Shown: positions 1 through 9,371, counted from the stretch's first letter. The stretch: 64,000 nt of DNA from an uncultured Pirellula sp. (GCA_903858115.1 CAIOHR010000007.1:1-64000); one strand, 5' to 3'. Notes: generated by a model from the letters alone, not told the origin. Numbers and translations: made by a program.

Positions 1-594
1 CCTTTGGGTATTTCGACCGAGCGCATCATAGAGCATGTCCGCACCGACATTGTTGGCGTCTCGAACGGACAGTTGGTTTCCGCCCGCATCGTAGGTCATG
101 ACCGTGGCGTTTCCAGCTTGATCGATCGACCTGAGGGTTCGACCGGCTCCGTCGGTCCAAGATTGGGTTGTCGATCCGAGTGGATCGATATTCTTGAGAA
201 CTAGCACTGTTCCGTACCCAGAGAGAGTATCGGTCGAATCGTGCTGAGTGCACGACCAAGTGGATAGCGTATTGAGTGCTGTCGCACCGGAACCGCGATA
301 GTTATTGAGTTTGCCCGACATGACGGATCGACCTGCGGCATCCGAAATACTGAAGCTGATCTCGTCTTCTGGGCTGACAGTGACCGTTGCTCGGCCAGGG
401 GCTGTTGCACTGAACGAGACCGAGGCTCCGCCACTCGCAGGCGTCGACGCTAGCTTCGCAATCGCGGCAGACAGATAGGAATGAAAACAAATTGGGCTCG
501 ATCGAAGTGCATCGCTACTTCTATCGATTTTCTCGTGCGGTTTGAGTGTCGTTTTCTGGCCAAACACTATCCAATACGAATAGAACTCCTGCAT
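1..594 (-). CDS. RHS/YD-repeat protein, N-terminal part, runs off left edge
   Basis: An open frame without stops runs leftward from an ATG at 594 to the window edge (198 codons), so the 3' part lies outside. The distal half reads like RHS/YD repeats: several G-R-x-x-x-S-x-D and T-Y-D-A-x-G-N-x-x-x-x-x-D-A-x-N motifs, ending in a Y-D-A-L-G-R unit. The first ~60 residues are not repeat-like and no signal peptide is visible, which is unusual because RHS proteins normally carry long N-terminal regions. No good ribosome-binding site precedes the ATG. A stop codon (598-600) lies just upstream in the same frame. It may therefore be a 5'-truncated remnant of a larger RHS gene rather than an intact one. 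RHS proteins elsewhere are wall-associated or toxin-delivery proteins; no function is assigned here. Confidence 0.6.
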   Translation of the reverse strand, partial: MQEFYSYWIVFGQKTTLKPHEKIDRSSDALRSSPICFHSYLSAAIAKLASTPASGGASVSFSATAPGRATVTVSPEDEISFSISDAAGRSVMSGKLNNYRGSGATALNTLSTWSCTQHDSTDTLSGYGTVLVLKNIDPLGSTTQSWTDGAGRTLRSIDQAGNATVMTYDAGGNQLSVRDANNVGADMLYDALGRNTQR

Positions 595-729
595 GATTCA
601 CAAAGATTTGCTGCCTTGGAGCGATCGCAAAGATTGATTACGCCTTAGGTTCAGTGGTTCTTCACGTTTGCATGCATTTTGAATAAACTGGAGCTAAGGT
701 ATCGGTTCACCCGCTAAGGACTTAGGTCG

Positions 730-1272
730 ATGATTACAGCCAGCGAGTATAGTAGGATGGTCGATTGCGGAGCATTTGATCATTTAGACCGAAGAGTCGA
801 ACTATTCCGTGGAGAGATACGCGAGATGAATCCCGCTGGACCTGTTCACAATGACTACATCGCTTATTTGAACCATTGGTCCGTCCGCAACACTACGGAC
901 GACAAAATTAGAGTCCTGGTCCAGCTTGATTTGGATTTAGGGGATCTCGATAGCAGGCCTGAGCCGGACCTACTTTGGGTACAAGCAGGAAGATATTTGA
1001 ATCGTCACCCAACCGCTGCGGATGTCCGATTAGCTATCGAAGTATCCGATTCGAGTTTGCAGGCCGACTTGATCGAGAAAGCAGAGCTCTATGGACAAGC
1101 TGGAATCGTGGAGTACTGGATCATCGATATCCAAGGGCGATGTATTCATGTCTTCCGTGCGCCAGTCCAAGGCAAGTATACGGAACGAAGCGTGTTCAAA
1201 CCGGGAGAATTGTTGCTACCAATTGCTGAGTGCAGCAAAGCGTTGGACATTGAAGACTTGTTCGGGAAATAA
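730..1272 (+). CDS. Uma2-family putative endonuclease (DUF820, PD-(D/E)XK fold)
   Basis: A 180-residue protein matching the Uma2/DUF820 family, which has the restriction-endonuclease-like PD-(D/E)XK fold. The visible signature is E-P-D-L-L-W-V near residue 80 (the PD element), followed by L-A-I-E-V-S-D-S and a Lys-rich helix ending E-Y-W-I-I-D, the usual Uma2 core. Family members are about 180-200 residues, so it looks complete. These genes are abundant in cyanobacteria and planctomycetes, often in many copies, and their biological target is unknown. It stands alone, 135 bases after the RHS fragment and just before a sulfatase gene, with no obvious functional partner. Confidence 0.85.
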   Translation: MITASEYSRMVDCGAFDHLDRRVELFRGEIREMNPAGPVHNDYIAYLNHWSVRNTTDDKIRVLVQLDLDLGDLDSRPEPDLLWVQAGRYLNRHPTAADVRLAIEVSDSSLQADLIEKAELYGQAGIVEYWIIDIQGRCIHVFRAPVQGKYTERSVFKPGELLLPIAECSKALDIEDLFGK

Positions 1273-1358
1273 CGAACCTCTGGTCAGTGGCTAGATACCT
1301 CATGAACTTACTGAAAGACGATGGATTGTTCATAACCCGCAGTGCATGTGAGAGACAG

Positions 1359-2837
1359 ATGGTCCCTCGCTCACGCTTCGGTTTGGGACATGTGTTTCGT
1401 CTACTCGTTGTTTTTGGGCTTGTCGTTCATGTTATTCATGGTTCGGCTGCGGCGGACCAGCAGCCTCCCAACATCGTGATGGTGTTCATCGACGATATGG
1501 GGTGGGGCGACTTTTCCTGTTTTGGGAATCGCGATGCGCAAACGCCTAATGTCGATCGATTGGCAGCGGAGGGGATTCGTTTCTCGCAGTTTTATGTCAA
1601 TGCTCCCATCTGTTCGCCGTCACGATGCGCCTTGATGACAGGTCAGTACCCGCATCGATGGAAGATCACCTCGTACTTGAATAACCGCAAAGACAACGAA
1701 CGACGAGGTGTGGCTGACTGGCTTGACACCAAAGCGCCGACGATGGCTCGCATCCTGCAAAGCCATGGATACGCAACAGGACATTTCGGTAAATGGCACT
1801 TGGGAGGCCAACGCGATGTCGATGATGCCCCGTCGATTGCAAGCTACGGCTTTGATCAGTCCCTTACAAATTTCGAGGGGATGGGACCAAAGCTTCTACC
1901 AATGACATTGAAGCCGGGAGAGTCCAAGCCCGGAAAGATATGGGCAGATGCGGAGCGGCTTGGCGGACCGGTAATTTGGAAACAGCGTGCGGAAATCACG
2001 AGCGGCTTTGTCGATGCGGCGATTCCGTTCATGGAACAATCGGTTAGGTCGAGCAAACCCTTTTTTATCAACGTCTGGCCAGACGATGTTCATAGTCCCT
2101 ATTGGCCATCGACCGAGAATTGGAAAGACGGTTCACGGAGGCAACTATATCTTTCTGTATTGGAAGAGATGGATAGGCAGATTGGTCGATTGTTCGATCA
2201 CATTCGGAACAGCGAATCGATGAAGGCAAACACGATCGTCTTGGTTTGCTCGGACAATGGGCCCGATGTCGATGCAGGAAGCGCTGGGCTTTTTCGAGGA
2301 ACGAAGGCGACCTTGTACGAAGGTGGTACCCGTTCCCCGTTGGTGGTTTGGTGCCCAGGTCTGATGAATGCGACTCGCGTCGGCCAACTCAATGAGTCCT
2401 CGGTTTTCTCTGCGATGGATCTGGTCACGTCGCTGCTGTCCGTAGCCAAGGTTCCGTTGCCTAGCGATGTACGCTTGGATGGCGAGAACTTGTCCGCCGT
2501 GCTCCTAGGGCAAAGCGAGGAGTCCCGAAAGTCCCCTTTGTTTTGGCGCAGGCCGCCCGATCGCAAGATGGCGTACGGCGCTGGCCCGATGCCTGACCTG
2601 TCGGTGCGCGATGGCCAATGGAAGCTTTTGTGCGAATACGACGGCAGCAAGGCGGAGTTATACGACCTAATGAAAGACGTTGGCGAGAAGCGGAACCTCG
2701 CGGCCGACCAACCAGAGATTGTTGAGCGGCTAACGAAGGCAGTGATTGCGTGGCATCAATCAATGCCACCAGACAATGGACCTGTGTTGGGAACGGAAAC
2801 AGAATCACGATCGTCGGATCGCAAAAAGAAAAAGTAG
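1359..2837 (+). CDS. Secreted sulfatase (formylglycine-dependent), first of four
   Basis: Type I sulfatase of the alkaline-phosphatase superfamily, predicted to hydrolyse sulfate esters outside the cytoplasm. The frame is open from 1287, but the ATG at 1359 is preferred. It has GAGAGA just upstream and gives a compact signal peptide with a hydrophobic run ending near H-G-S-A-A-A. The metal-binding D-D-M-G-W-G-D segment follows. The C-S-P-S-R-C-A-L-M-T-G motif holds the Cys converted to formylglycine, and G-K-W-H-L-G and C-S-D-N-G-P are the other family blocks. The C-terminus is Lys-rich (four Lys at the very end). The substrate cannot be read from sequence. It lies next to, but is unrelated to, the nuo operon 120 bases downstream. 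Confidence 0.92.
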   Translation: MVPRSRFGLGHVFRLLVVFGLVVHVIHGSAAADQQPPNIVMVFIDDMGWGDFSCFGNRDAQTPNVDRLAAEGIRFSQFYVNAPICSPSRCALMTGQYPHRWKITSYLNNRKDNERRGVADWLDTKAPTMARILQSHGYATGHFGKWHLGGQRDVDDAPSIASYGFDQSLTNFEGMGPKLLPMTLKPGESKPGKIWADAERLGGPVIWKQRAEITSGFVDAAIPFMEQSVRSSKPFFINVWPDDVHSPYWPSTENWKDGSRRQLYLSVLEEMDRQIGRLFDHIRNSESMKANTIVLVCSDNGPDVDAGSAGLFRGTKATLYEGGTRSPLVVWCPGLMNATRVGQLNESSVFSAMDLVTSLLSVAKVPLPSDVRLDGENLSAVLLGQSEESRKSPLFWRRPPDRKMAYGAGPMPDLSVRDGQWKLLCEYDGSKAELYDLMKDVGEKRNLAADQPEIVERLTKAVIAWHQSMPPDNGPVLGTETESRSSDRKKKK

Positions 2838-2957
2838 CGGTCCTGGGCAGCAGCTTGCTTTGGGAATGCTAGCTTTTTCAACCGATCGCTTTCCCGAAAA
2901 ATGATGAAACTGCCGATGACAAAAAGTCGCTCCTTCCTACAATAACTGCAGAAGTTT

Positions 2958-3380
2958 GTGAAAAATTTCACAAAGTCCCCATCCGCAGGACTCGGAAACG
3001 TGGCGAACTATTTACCAATTTTAATCTATCTTATTGCTGTGATTGGTTTTGCAGCAGTTTCTTTACTGGCCCCGCACATTGTTGCACCGCGAAAGCGGAC
3101 CCGTGTTAAGGACATGCCTTACGAATCGGGAATGGATCCGGTCGGGGATGCGAGGAAGCCGTTTGACGTCAAGTTTTACTTGATCGCCATCCTGTTTTTG
3201 GTATTCGACATCGAGCTTTTGTTCTTGTATCCGTGGGCTGTATCGCTTTTGGCACCGGACGGTGTGCCGACAGCTTTTCGTCCTGCAGTTTTAGCGGTTT
3301 TGACCGTCCTGATGGCAACGTTGGGTCTCGCTTACGTGGTTGCTTACCGCAAAGGAGTATTCGATTGGCGACGGAAATAA
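2958..3380 (+). CDS. nuoA: NADH-quinone oxidoreductase subunit A
   Basis: Small membrane subunit of complex I (three transmembrane helices), first gene of the 14-gene operon. The family hallmark M-P-Y-E-S-G-M-D-P-x-G-x-A and the following [18 protein letters not shown] block are present at residues 52-90. The length (140) is slightly longer than usual because of the first ~15 residues; translation could begin somewhat downstream. It overlaps nuoB by 16 bases, with nuoB's ribosome-binding site inside the nuoA reading frame. Confidence 0.95.
   Translation: MKNFTKSPSAGLGNVANYLPILIYLIAVIGFAAVSLLAPHIVAPRKRTRVKDMPYESGMDPVGDARKPFDVKFYLIAILFLVFDIELLFLYPWAVSLLAPDGVPTAFRPAVLAVLTVLMATLGLAYVVAYRKGVFDWRRK
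3352..3357 (+). promoter_or_regulatory. Ribosome-binding site deciding the nuoB TTG start
   Basis: AAGGAG lies 7 bases before TTG 3365, inside the last codons of nuoA. It supports a non-ATG start and translational coupling of the first two nuo genes. Confidence 0.75.
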
Positions 3381-3967
3381 ATAAAACAGTCGGGGACAAT
3401 GTTTTCTTGACGACATTAGACGCAGCAGCCTCTTGGGCCCGCGCAAATAGTTTGTGGCCTATGCCCTTTGCTACCGCTTGCTGTGGTATCGAATTGATGA
3501 GTACGGCAGCGAGTCGTCACGATTTGTCTCGCTTTGGTAGCGAAGTCATGCGATTCTCACCGCGGCAGTGCGATCTCATGATCGTTGCGGGGCGTGTGGT
3601 AATGAAGATGTTGCCTGTGCTTCAGCGCATTTGGTTGCAGATGCCTGAACCGAAGTGGTGCATCTCGATGGGTGCATGTGCTTGTTCTGGCGGAGTATTC
3701 GACACATATGCCGTAGTGCAGGGGATCGATCGGTTCATACCGGTAGACGTCTATGTGCCAGGCTGCCCACCAAGACCCGAGCAGTTGATTCGTTCGATCA
3801 TTGATCTTCAAGAAAAGATTCAATCGGGCGGAACGTACAATGCGAGAGAATTCAAGCTTCGAATTCTTCCGGAAGGTCCACAGCGATTCGATGAAGATGA
3901 GTTGATGCGCATTCGCGAGCGAAACGGGTTCAAGCTGGATCCGCCAACCTACGATCCTGTTCACTAA
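3365..3967 (+). CDS. nuoB: NADH-quinone oxidoreductase subunit B (TTG start)
   Basis: Carries iron-sulfur cluster N2, the last redox centre before quinone. The tandem Cys pair (C39-C40), C105 in the S-M-G-A-C segment and C134 in P-G-C-P-P-R-P-E are the four ligands. The start is assigned to TTG at 3365. A strong AAAGGAG at 3351-3357 sits 7 bases before it, and the resulting 200-residue protein has normal length and begins A-T-E-I-N-K. Farther-upstream starts would add nuoA-overlapping sequence unlike any NuoB. The second Cys in G-A-C-A-C (C107) replaces the Asn common in E. coli. Confidence 0.95.
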   Translation: MATEINKTVGDNVFLTTLDAAASWARANSLWPMPFATACCGIELMSTAASRHDLSRFGSEVMRFSPRQCDLMIVAGRVVMKMLPVLQRIWLQMPEPKWCISMGACACSGGVFDTYAVVQGIDRFIPVDVYVPGCPPRPEQLIRSIIDLQEKIQSGGTYNAREFKLRILPEGPQRFDEDELMRIRERNGFKLDPPTYDPVH

Positions 3968-3992
3968 GCCATATATCACTGGGCAATTCTTT

Positions 3993-4514
3993 ATGACCAA
4001 CACGACAGCTAGCTCCGATGCAGGTAGTTTGCAATCGCGACTGTCCGGCGAAGTTCCGGGCGTTTCGCTTGCATGGTCGACGTATCAAGACCAGGCACGC
4101 GCGGTGGTTCCTGCCGCCGATCTGCTTTCGGTATTGCAGGCTTCGAAGAAGATTGGCTTCGACCAGCTTACGGATATCACTTGCGTAGATCTGTTGGAAT
4201 ATGGCAATGCGACGGATCGGTTTGAGGTCGTCTATCTACTCCTCAATATTGAAACGAGCGAGCGGTTGACGCTGAAGACTTATCTCAACGAGCCTGATTT
4301 GACGATTCCGTCAGCGACTTCGGTTTGGTTTGGGGCGGATTGGCTGGAGCGGGAAGTCTACGACATGTACGGCATCATCTTTGCAGGTCATCCGAATTTC
4401 AAGCGATTGTTATTGCCTCAAGAGTTTCAATCGTTCCCGCTTCGCAAGGACTATCCAGTCAAAGGTCGAGGCGAGCGGCACAATTTCCCAGTGATCACTC
4501 GAGCAGAAAGCTAA
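3993..4514 (+). CDS. nuoC: NADH-quinone oxidoreductase subunit C
   Basis: The 30-kDa hydrophilic subunit of complex I, part of the quinone-module connecting arm. The conserved C-terminal block W-L-E-R-E-V-Y-D-M-Y-G-I followed by H-P-N-F-K-R-L-L-L-P and F-P-L-R-K-D-Y-P-V is visible at residues 115-160. Length 173 fits an unfused NuoC; in E. coli it is fused to NuoD, here it is separate. It starts 25 bases after nuoB and is followed 12 bases later by nuoD, whose AGGAG ribosome-binding site spans the gap. Confidence 0.95.
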   Translation: MTNTTASSDAGSLQSRLSGEVPGVSLAWSTYQDQARAVVPAADLLSVLQASKKIGFDQLTDITCVDLLEYGNATDRFEVVYLLLNIETSERLTLKTYLNEPDLTIPSATSVWFGADWLEREVYDMYGIIFAGHPNFKRLLLPQEFQSFPLRKDYPVKGRGERHNFPVITRAES

Positions 4515-4526
4515 TAGGAGAAAAAA

Positions 4527-5747
4527 ATGCCATTAGAACTGATTGATCGCCCGGATTTGGATGCGGACCACAAAGAAGGCCTGTGGACTTTGAACTTCGG
4601 GCCTCAGCATCCGGCAACACACACCACGCTGCGATTGGTGTTGCAGTTGGATGGTGAAATGGTGATGGATGCGGAGCCAGACATTGGATTTTTGCACAGC
4701 GGATTTGAAAAGCTGGGAGAAGTTCTTGACTTCAATCAGTATGTCACGATCGTCGATCGGATGAATTACATTTCGCCATTGGCGAATGAGATCGCTTGGC
4801 ACCATGCCGTCGAGAAGTTGCTCAATATCGAGTTGACTCCGCGATGCAAATACATTCGCACGATCTTCGCAGAGTTGATGCGCATTCATGATCACTTGTT
4901 GTGCACAGGTACGTGCGTTCTCGACTTGGGCGGCGCGACGGCCTTCATGTATGCGTTCAATGAGCGTGAGTACATTTACGAAATTTGCGAGAGAGCATCT
5001 GGTCAGCGCTTTCATACGTCGTACACACGAGTCGGTGGGCTGCTCTACGATGTAACGGACGATTGGATCGAAATGGTCCGCAAGTTCTGCCGCACGTTCC
5101 CGAAAGCCTATCGAGACTTCGCAGGTCTGGTGATGAAGAATCGAATCTTCGTCGAGCGAACCAAGGGCGTTGGTGTATTGACTCGCGATGAAGCGATCGC
5201 TGGCGGTGCGACTGGCCCGGTTGCACGGGCGAGTGGTGTTGCCCGCGATCTGCGCCGCGATGAACCCTATTTGGCATACGAAGACTTTGATTTCGATATC
5301 TGTGCGGCACAAGGTGGCGACTGCTATGCACGCTTCCAAGTGCGTATGATGGAGATTCTGGAAAGCCTCAAGATCATCGAGCAAGCCATTGAAAACCTTC
5401 CTGCTGGACCGATCTATGCTGCAGGAACGGGGAAAGAAACCATTCCAGACAAACGAGAAGTGTACCGAAGCATCGAGGGTTTGATTCATCACTTTGAGAG
5501 CATCATGCCGAACCGGCAGATGCCTGCTCCGAAGGAATCGATCTACGCCGCAACGGAATCACCAAACGGAGAATTGGGCTATTACATCGTAGGAGATGGA
5601 ACGTTTCGTGCCTATCGAGCCCGAACGCGTCCACCCTCTTTGCTCCACTTTTCTCTTTTCTCTCGCATGATCAAGGGATGTATGTTGAGCGATGTGGTAG
5701 CTGTTCTCGGAAGTATCAATATTATTGCAGCGGAGTTGGATCGATGA
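4527..5747 (+). CDS. nuoD: NADH-quinone oxidoreductase subunit D
   Basis: The 49-kDa subunit lining the quinone site with NuoB. Family blocks are clear: N-F-G-P-Q-H-P-A-T-H (quinone-site His and Gly loop) near residue 25, D-I-G-F-L-H-S-G-F-E-K, and the C-terminal P-P-S-L-L-H-F-S-L-F. Length 406 is typical. Its TGA stop overlaps the nuoE ATG in an ATGA junction, suggesting coupled translation. Confidence 0.96.
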   Translation: MPLELIDRPDLDADHKEGLWTLNFGPQHPATHTTLRLVLQLDGEMVMDAEPDIGFLHSGFEKLGEVLDFNQYVTIVDRMNYISPLANEIAWHHAVEKLLNIELTPRCKYIRTIFAELMRIHDHLLCTGTCVLDLGGATAFMYAFNEREYIYEICERASGQRFHTSYTRVGGLLYDVTDDWIEMVRKFCRTFPKAYRDFAGLVMKNRIFVERTKGVGVLTRDEAIAGGATGPVARASGVARDLRRDEPYLAYEDFDFDICAAQGGDCYARFQVRMMEILESLKIIEQAIENLPAGPIYAAGTGKETIPDKREVYRSIEGLIHHFESIMPNRQMPAPKESIYAATESPNGELGYYIVGDGTFRAYRARTRPPSLLHFSLFSRMIKGCMLSDVVAVLGSINIIAAELDR

Positions 5748-6220
5748 GCGAACTTAGTCCGAACGCCAAGAAGGTGATCGAGGAGCACATCGGTCGCTAT
5801 CCGAGCAAACAGGCAGTGACCCTACCTGCATTGCATGTCGTTCAAGAAGAGCGTGGCTGCGTCAGCAACAAAGCGATGAAGGAGATCGCGGAGATTCTAG
5901 AACTGTCTCCCGCCCAGATTCATGACACCATGTCTTTCTACGGGTTCTTTCGCACGGAAGAAGACCCGCTGGGCAAGACTCGCGTTTGGATTTGCCGTTC
6001 TTTGCCTTGCATGCTGCGTGGTGGTGAAGAGTTGCTCGCGGAACTTTGCGAGCGATGGGGCATTCAGCCTGGCGGAACGACCGCGGATGGGAAAATCACA
6101 TTGGAATTGGCGGAATGCTTGGGCGCATGCGACGGCGCACCATGCATGTTGGTAAATGACGAACTGACATTACGAGTGACTGCGGATGACGTTGAGAAAC
6201 AAGTTCGAGGTGTTCAATGA
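5744..6220 (+). CDS. nuoE: NADH-quinone oxidoreductase subunit E
   Basis: The 24-kDa subunit of the NADH-input module with the [2Fe-2S] cluster N1a. The four ligands are C84 and C89 (C-x4-C) and C125 and C129 (C-x3-C), exactly the thioredoxin-like ferredoxin pattern. The start is ATG 5744, overlapping the nuoD stop. An upstream GTG would add residues from within nuoD and is rejected. At 158 residues it is normal length. It ends in another ATGA overlap with nuoF. Confidence 0.96.
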   Translation: MSELSPNAKKVIEEHIGRYPSKQAVTLPALHVVQEERGCVSNKAMKEIAEILELSPAQIHDTMSFYGFFRTEEDPLGKTRVWICRSLPCMLRGGEELLAELCERWGIQPGGTTADGKITLELAECLGACDGAPCMLVNDELTLRVTADDVEKQVRGVQ

Positions 6221-7551
6221 GCGATAGCGAATTCAAGCCTGTTTTGTTGGGGCGCGTGGGCAGACCGAATAGCCAGTCTCTGGAATCGTACAAAGCAGAT
6301 GGCGGATACAATGCGTTGGCCAAAGCATTGTCGATGGCAAACACCGATGTTATTGAAACAGTCAAAGCATCCGGGTTGCGAGGTCGTGGCGGTGCAGGAT
6401 TTCCAACAGGTCTGAAATGGACGTTTTTGCCCAAGGATCTCAATGGACCAGTTTATTTGTGCATCAATGGCGACGAAAGCGAACCAGGTACGTTCAATAA
6501 TCGAGTGTTGATCGAAGAAGATCCGCATCAGGTGCTCGAAGGGATCGTGATCAGCAGTTATGCAACACGGACGACGACTGCGTATTTCTACTTGCGGTAC
6601 GAGTATGGTCGTTGCTACCGAGTGTTGAAGGCTGCGATCGATGAGATGTACGCCAACAATTTGTTGGGCAAGAATATTCTTGGTTCGAACTACAGTTTGG
6701 ACATCCACTTGCACCGAGGTGCGTGTGCGTACATCTGCGGTGAAGAAACAGGTCTAATCGAAAGCCTGGAAGGCAAGCGAGCTTGGCCGCGAATCAAGCC
6801 TCCGTTTCCTGCGATCGAAGGTGCGTTTCGAAGGCCAACGGTCGTGAACAACGTCGAGACGATGGCATGCATCCCTCACATCATCGAACGTGGACCAGAG
6901 TGGTTTATGACGATGGGGATCCCCAAAGATCCGAACAATCCTCGCGATGCAGGTTCGTATGGACCAAAGCTATATTGCATCAGCGGACATGTGAACAAGC
7001 CCGGCTTGGTCGAACTTCCGATGGGAATCACGGCCCGCGAACTTATCGATAAGCATGCGGGTGGCGTTTGGAAAGGTCGAAAGGCCAAGGCGGTCGTGCC
7101 TGGTGGAATCAGCATGGGTTTCATGAGCGAAAAAGAGCTCGATACGCCACTTGATTTCGCAGGACCAGGACGAGTCGGTTGCCTCGGTTTGGGAACGGCG
7201 GCCGTCATCGTGATCGACGACCATACCAGCATGGTGGATGTCCTTTACAATGCTTGCCGATTCTTTGCTCACGAATCGTGTGGACAGTGCACACCATGCC
7301 GTGAAGGGACCGCTTGGTCCACCAAAATATTGGAGCGTGTTCGAGAAGGGCGGGGCAAATTGAGCGACATCGATTTGTTGTTGGAGATATCGTCTTCGAT
7401 CGGAACAATCCCTGGCTCCACGATTTGCGGACTTGCCGACGGTGCGGCTTGGCCGATGAAAACGGCCATCAACAAGTTCAGGCCTGAGTTTGAAGAGTAC
7501 ATCAAGAGCGGACGAAAGAGTGAAAGCCGTCAATTGGCTGGCGCTCATTAG
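6217..7551 (+). CDS. nuoF: NADH-quinone oxidoreductase subunit F
   Basis: The 51-kDa subunit that binds NADH and FMN and passes electrons to cluster N3. The glycine-rich G-R-G-G-A-G-F-P-T-G-L-K-W (residues 56-68) is the FMN/NADH site, with N-G-D-E-S-E-P-G at 84-91. N3 ligands are C355, C358 and C361 in S-C-G-Q-C-T-P-C, plus C404. Length 444 is typical. A 113-base gap follows before nuoG, the first sizeable gap in the operon; no promoter was recognised in it. Confidence 0.97.
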   Translation: MSDSEFKPVLLGRVGRPNSQSLESYKADGGYNALAKALSMANTDVIETVKASGLRGRGGAGFPTGLKWTFLPKDLNGPVYLCINGDESEPGTFNNRVLIEEDPHQVLEGIVISSYATRTTTAYFYLRYEYGRCYRVLKAAIDEMYANNLLGKNILGSNYSLDIHLHRGACAYICGEETGLIESLEGKRAWPRIKPPFPAIEGAFRRPTVVNNVETMACIPHIIERGPEWFMTMGIPKDPNNPRDAGSYGPKLYCISGHVNKPGLVELPMGITARELIDKHAGGVWKGRKAKAVVPGGISMGFMSEKELDTPLDFAGPGRVGCLGLGTAAVIVIDDHTSMVDVLYNACRFFAHESCGQCTPCREGTAWSTKILERVREGRGKLSDIDLLLEISSSIGTIPGSTICGLADGAAWPMKTAINKFRPEFEEYIKSGRKSESRQLAGAH

Positions 7552-7664
7552 TCCCGTTTCCTGACCCTATAGAACGTATCGTGTTCATCGAATCGAGAGA
7601 ACACGATACTTACACAACGTAGTTTCCAATCCAAAACTAGTTCTAATTTTACGAAAGCAATCCA

Positions 7665-9371
7665 GTGCCAAAGGTCATCGTTAACGATATCGAAGTCGAC
7701 GCAGATCCAAAGGACAATTGCATCCTCGCAGCTCGTAAGGCTGGGGTCGAGATCCCGCACTATTGCTGGCACGAAGCGTTGTCCGTGGTTGCTTCCTGCC
7801 GCATGTGCTTGGTCGAGGTCGGTGAGAAAAAGCCGGATGGAACTGTCGTGATGGGACCTAAATTGGTTCCAGGTTGCCAGACACCGATCAAAGATGGAAC
7901 GGTGATCAAGACTGACACGCAAAAGGTGAAAACCTCGCAGGCATTGACGCTCGAATTGCTATTGTTGAATCATCCCCTCGATTGCTCGATTTGCGATCAA
8001 GCGGGAGAGTGCTATCTTCAAGATTACACTTATAAGTTCGGCAAGGCGCAAAGCAGGTTAGACGAACCCAAGATTCAGCGTGAAGACAAGTACCATATCG
8101 GCGAGCAGATCGCGTTGTTTACTGATCGTTGTGTGATGTGCACGCGTTGCGTTCGATTCACACGCGAAGTCAGTGGTACCGCAGAGTTGCAAGTCGTGGC
8201 GCGTGGCAGCCACGAAGAGATCGATGTTTTCCCAGAGACACCGTGCGACAACAAGCTTGCTGGGAACGTAGTAGATCTATGCCCCGTGGGCGCGCTTTGC
8301 AGCAAAGATTTCCTTTACAAGAAGCGAGTTTGGTGGCTCAAGAGCGCGGACAGCGTTTGCACAGGCTGCTCGACAGGATGCAGTATCCACATCGATCAGA
8401 ACGATGACAAGGTTTATCGTTTGAGACCCCGCACGAATCCGCTAGCCCAAGGTCACTTCATGTGTGACGAAGGGCGGTTCGGATTTAAGTATATTTCGGA
8501 CGAACGAAGATTGACCAAGCCGAGAGTTTCGGAAGCGATCGCGTTGAGCAGAAAAACAAGCGGCTCAAAAGTAGGTGGACTTGGCGATCTAGATTTCTCC
8601 GATCCATGGACCGACGTTTTGGAAGTCACTCGCACCAAGATCAAAGAAGCGATCAAAACAGATGCACGTGGATTCGTCGGTGTCCTGTCACCATTCATGA
8701 CCATCGAAGAAGCATACTTGCTCGCCAGCTACTTGAAGCAACTCGATGCTCGTGTTCGATTGGTATTGGGACCGGTTCCTATGGTCGGTACAGATGATAT
8801 GTATCCTAAGGGACCAAAGGGTGAAGCTCCCGAAGCTGGCAAAGTGAAGTTTACGATTCGAGCAGAGAAATGCCCGAACCGATTGGGTGTCGAGGCCGTT
8901 CTACGACACTTTGAAGGACAAGTGATCTCGGTTGCACAAGTCGCAGCAAAGGCCGATGCTACGTCATGGTATTTCGTAGGAGGATACCAGCATGGTTGGG
9001 TCGACGAGTCGATCGATCGAGGTGTTGGAAAACCATCGCTCTTGATTGTCCAAGATCTGTTCCCATCTCCGTTAAGCGATCGCGCCGACATCGTGTTGCC
9101 TTCGGGTAGTTTTGCGGAAAGGGATGGAACTTATGTCAATCATTCCGGTCTTGCTCAAGCAGCGAACGCCGCAGTCCGGCCACCGGCTGATACGCGTTCC
9201 GATGGACGGATCTTGATGGAGTTGACGGAGCGCAAAGGACTTTACAACGCTATGGCGATTCGCAAAGAGATTGGCGGAGTGATTCGTTCCCTCGCCGCAC
9301 TTGGAGTAGGTGACCTAGGTGAGAACGGTACTAAATTGAATGCTTCCAACCGTGAACCGGTCTTTTCATAA
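7665..9371 (+). CDS. nuoG: NADH-quinone oxidoreductase subunit G, short form (GTG start)
   Basis: Iron-sulfur scaffold of the NADH module. Ligands visible: [2Fe-2S] N1b at C34, C45, C48 and C71; N5 at H103, C107, C110 and C116 (three Cys, one His); N4 at C156, C159, C162 and C206; and an extra N7-type set C232-x2-C235-x3-C239-x27-C267, as in E. coli and Thermus. After that the molybdopterin-oxidoreductase-like region is greatly shortened: 568 residues against roughly 800-900 in E. coli. The reading frame is intact and ends cleanly 24 bases before nuoH, so this looks like a natural short form rather than a truncation. Start is GTG 7665. Confidence 0.95.
   Translation: MPKVIVNDIEVDADPKDNCILAARKAGVEIPHYCWHEALSVVASCRMCLVEVGEKKPDGTVVMGPKLVPGCQTPIKDGTVIKTDTQKVKTSQALTLELLLLNHPLDCSICDQAGECYLQDYTYKFGKAQSRLDEPKIQREDKYHIGEQIALFTDRCVMCTRCVRFTREVSGTAELQVVARGSHEEIDVFPETPCDNKLAGNVVDLCPVGALCSKDFLYKKRVWWLKSADSVCTGCSTGCSIHIDQNDDKVYRLRPRTNPLAQGHFMCDEGRFGFKYISDERRLTKPRVSEAIALSRKTSGSKVGGLGDLDFSDPWTDVLEVTRTKIKEAIKTDARGFVGVLSPFMTIEEAYLLASYLKQLDARVRLVLGPVPMVGTDDMYPKGPKGEAPEAGKVKFTIRAEKCPNRLGVEAVLRHFEGQVISVAQVAAKADATSWYFVGGYQHGWVDESIDRGVGKPSLLIVQDLFPSPLSDRADIVLPSGSFAERDGTYVNHSGLAQAANAAVRPPADTRSDGRILMELTERKGLYNAMAIRKEIGGVIRSLAALGVGDLGENGTKLNASNREPVFS

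Noticed and set aside
2838-2957. Promoter for the nuo operon
   Set aside because: No clear -35/-10, -24/-12 or operator motif stands out; a promoter must exist but cannot be placed.
4533-5492. 319-codon open frame on the minus strand
   Set aside because: It lies antisense within nuoD, which has full family motifs; a shadow frame.
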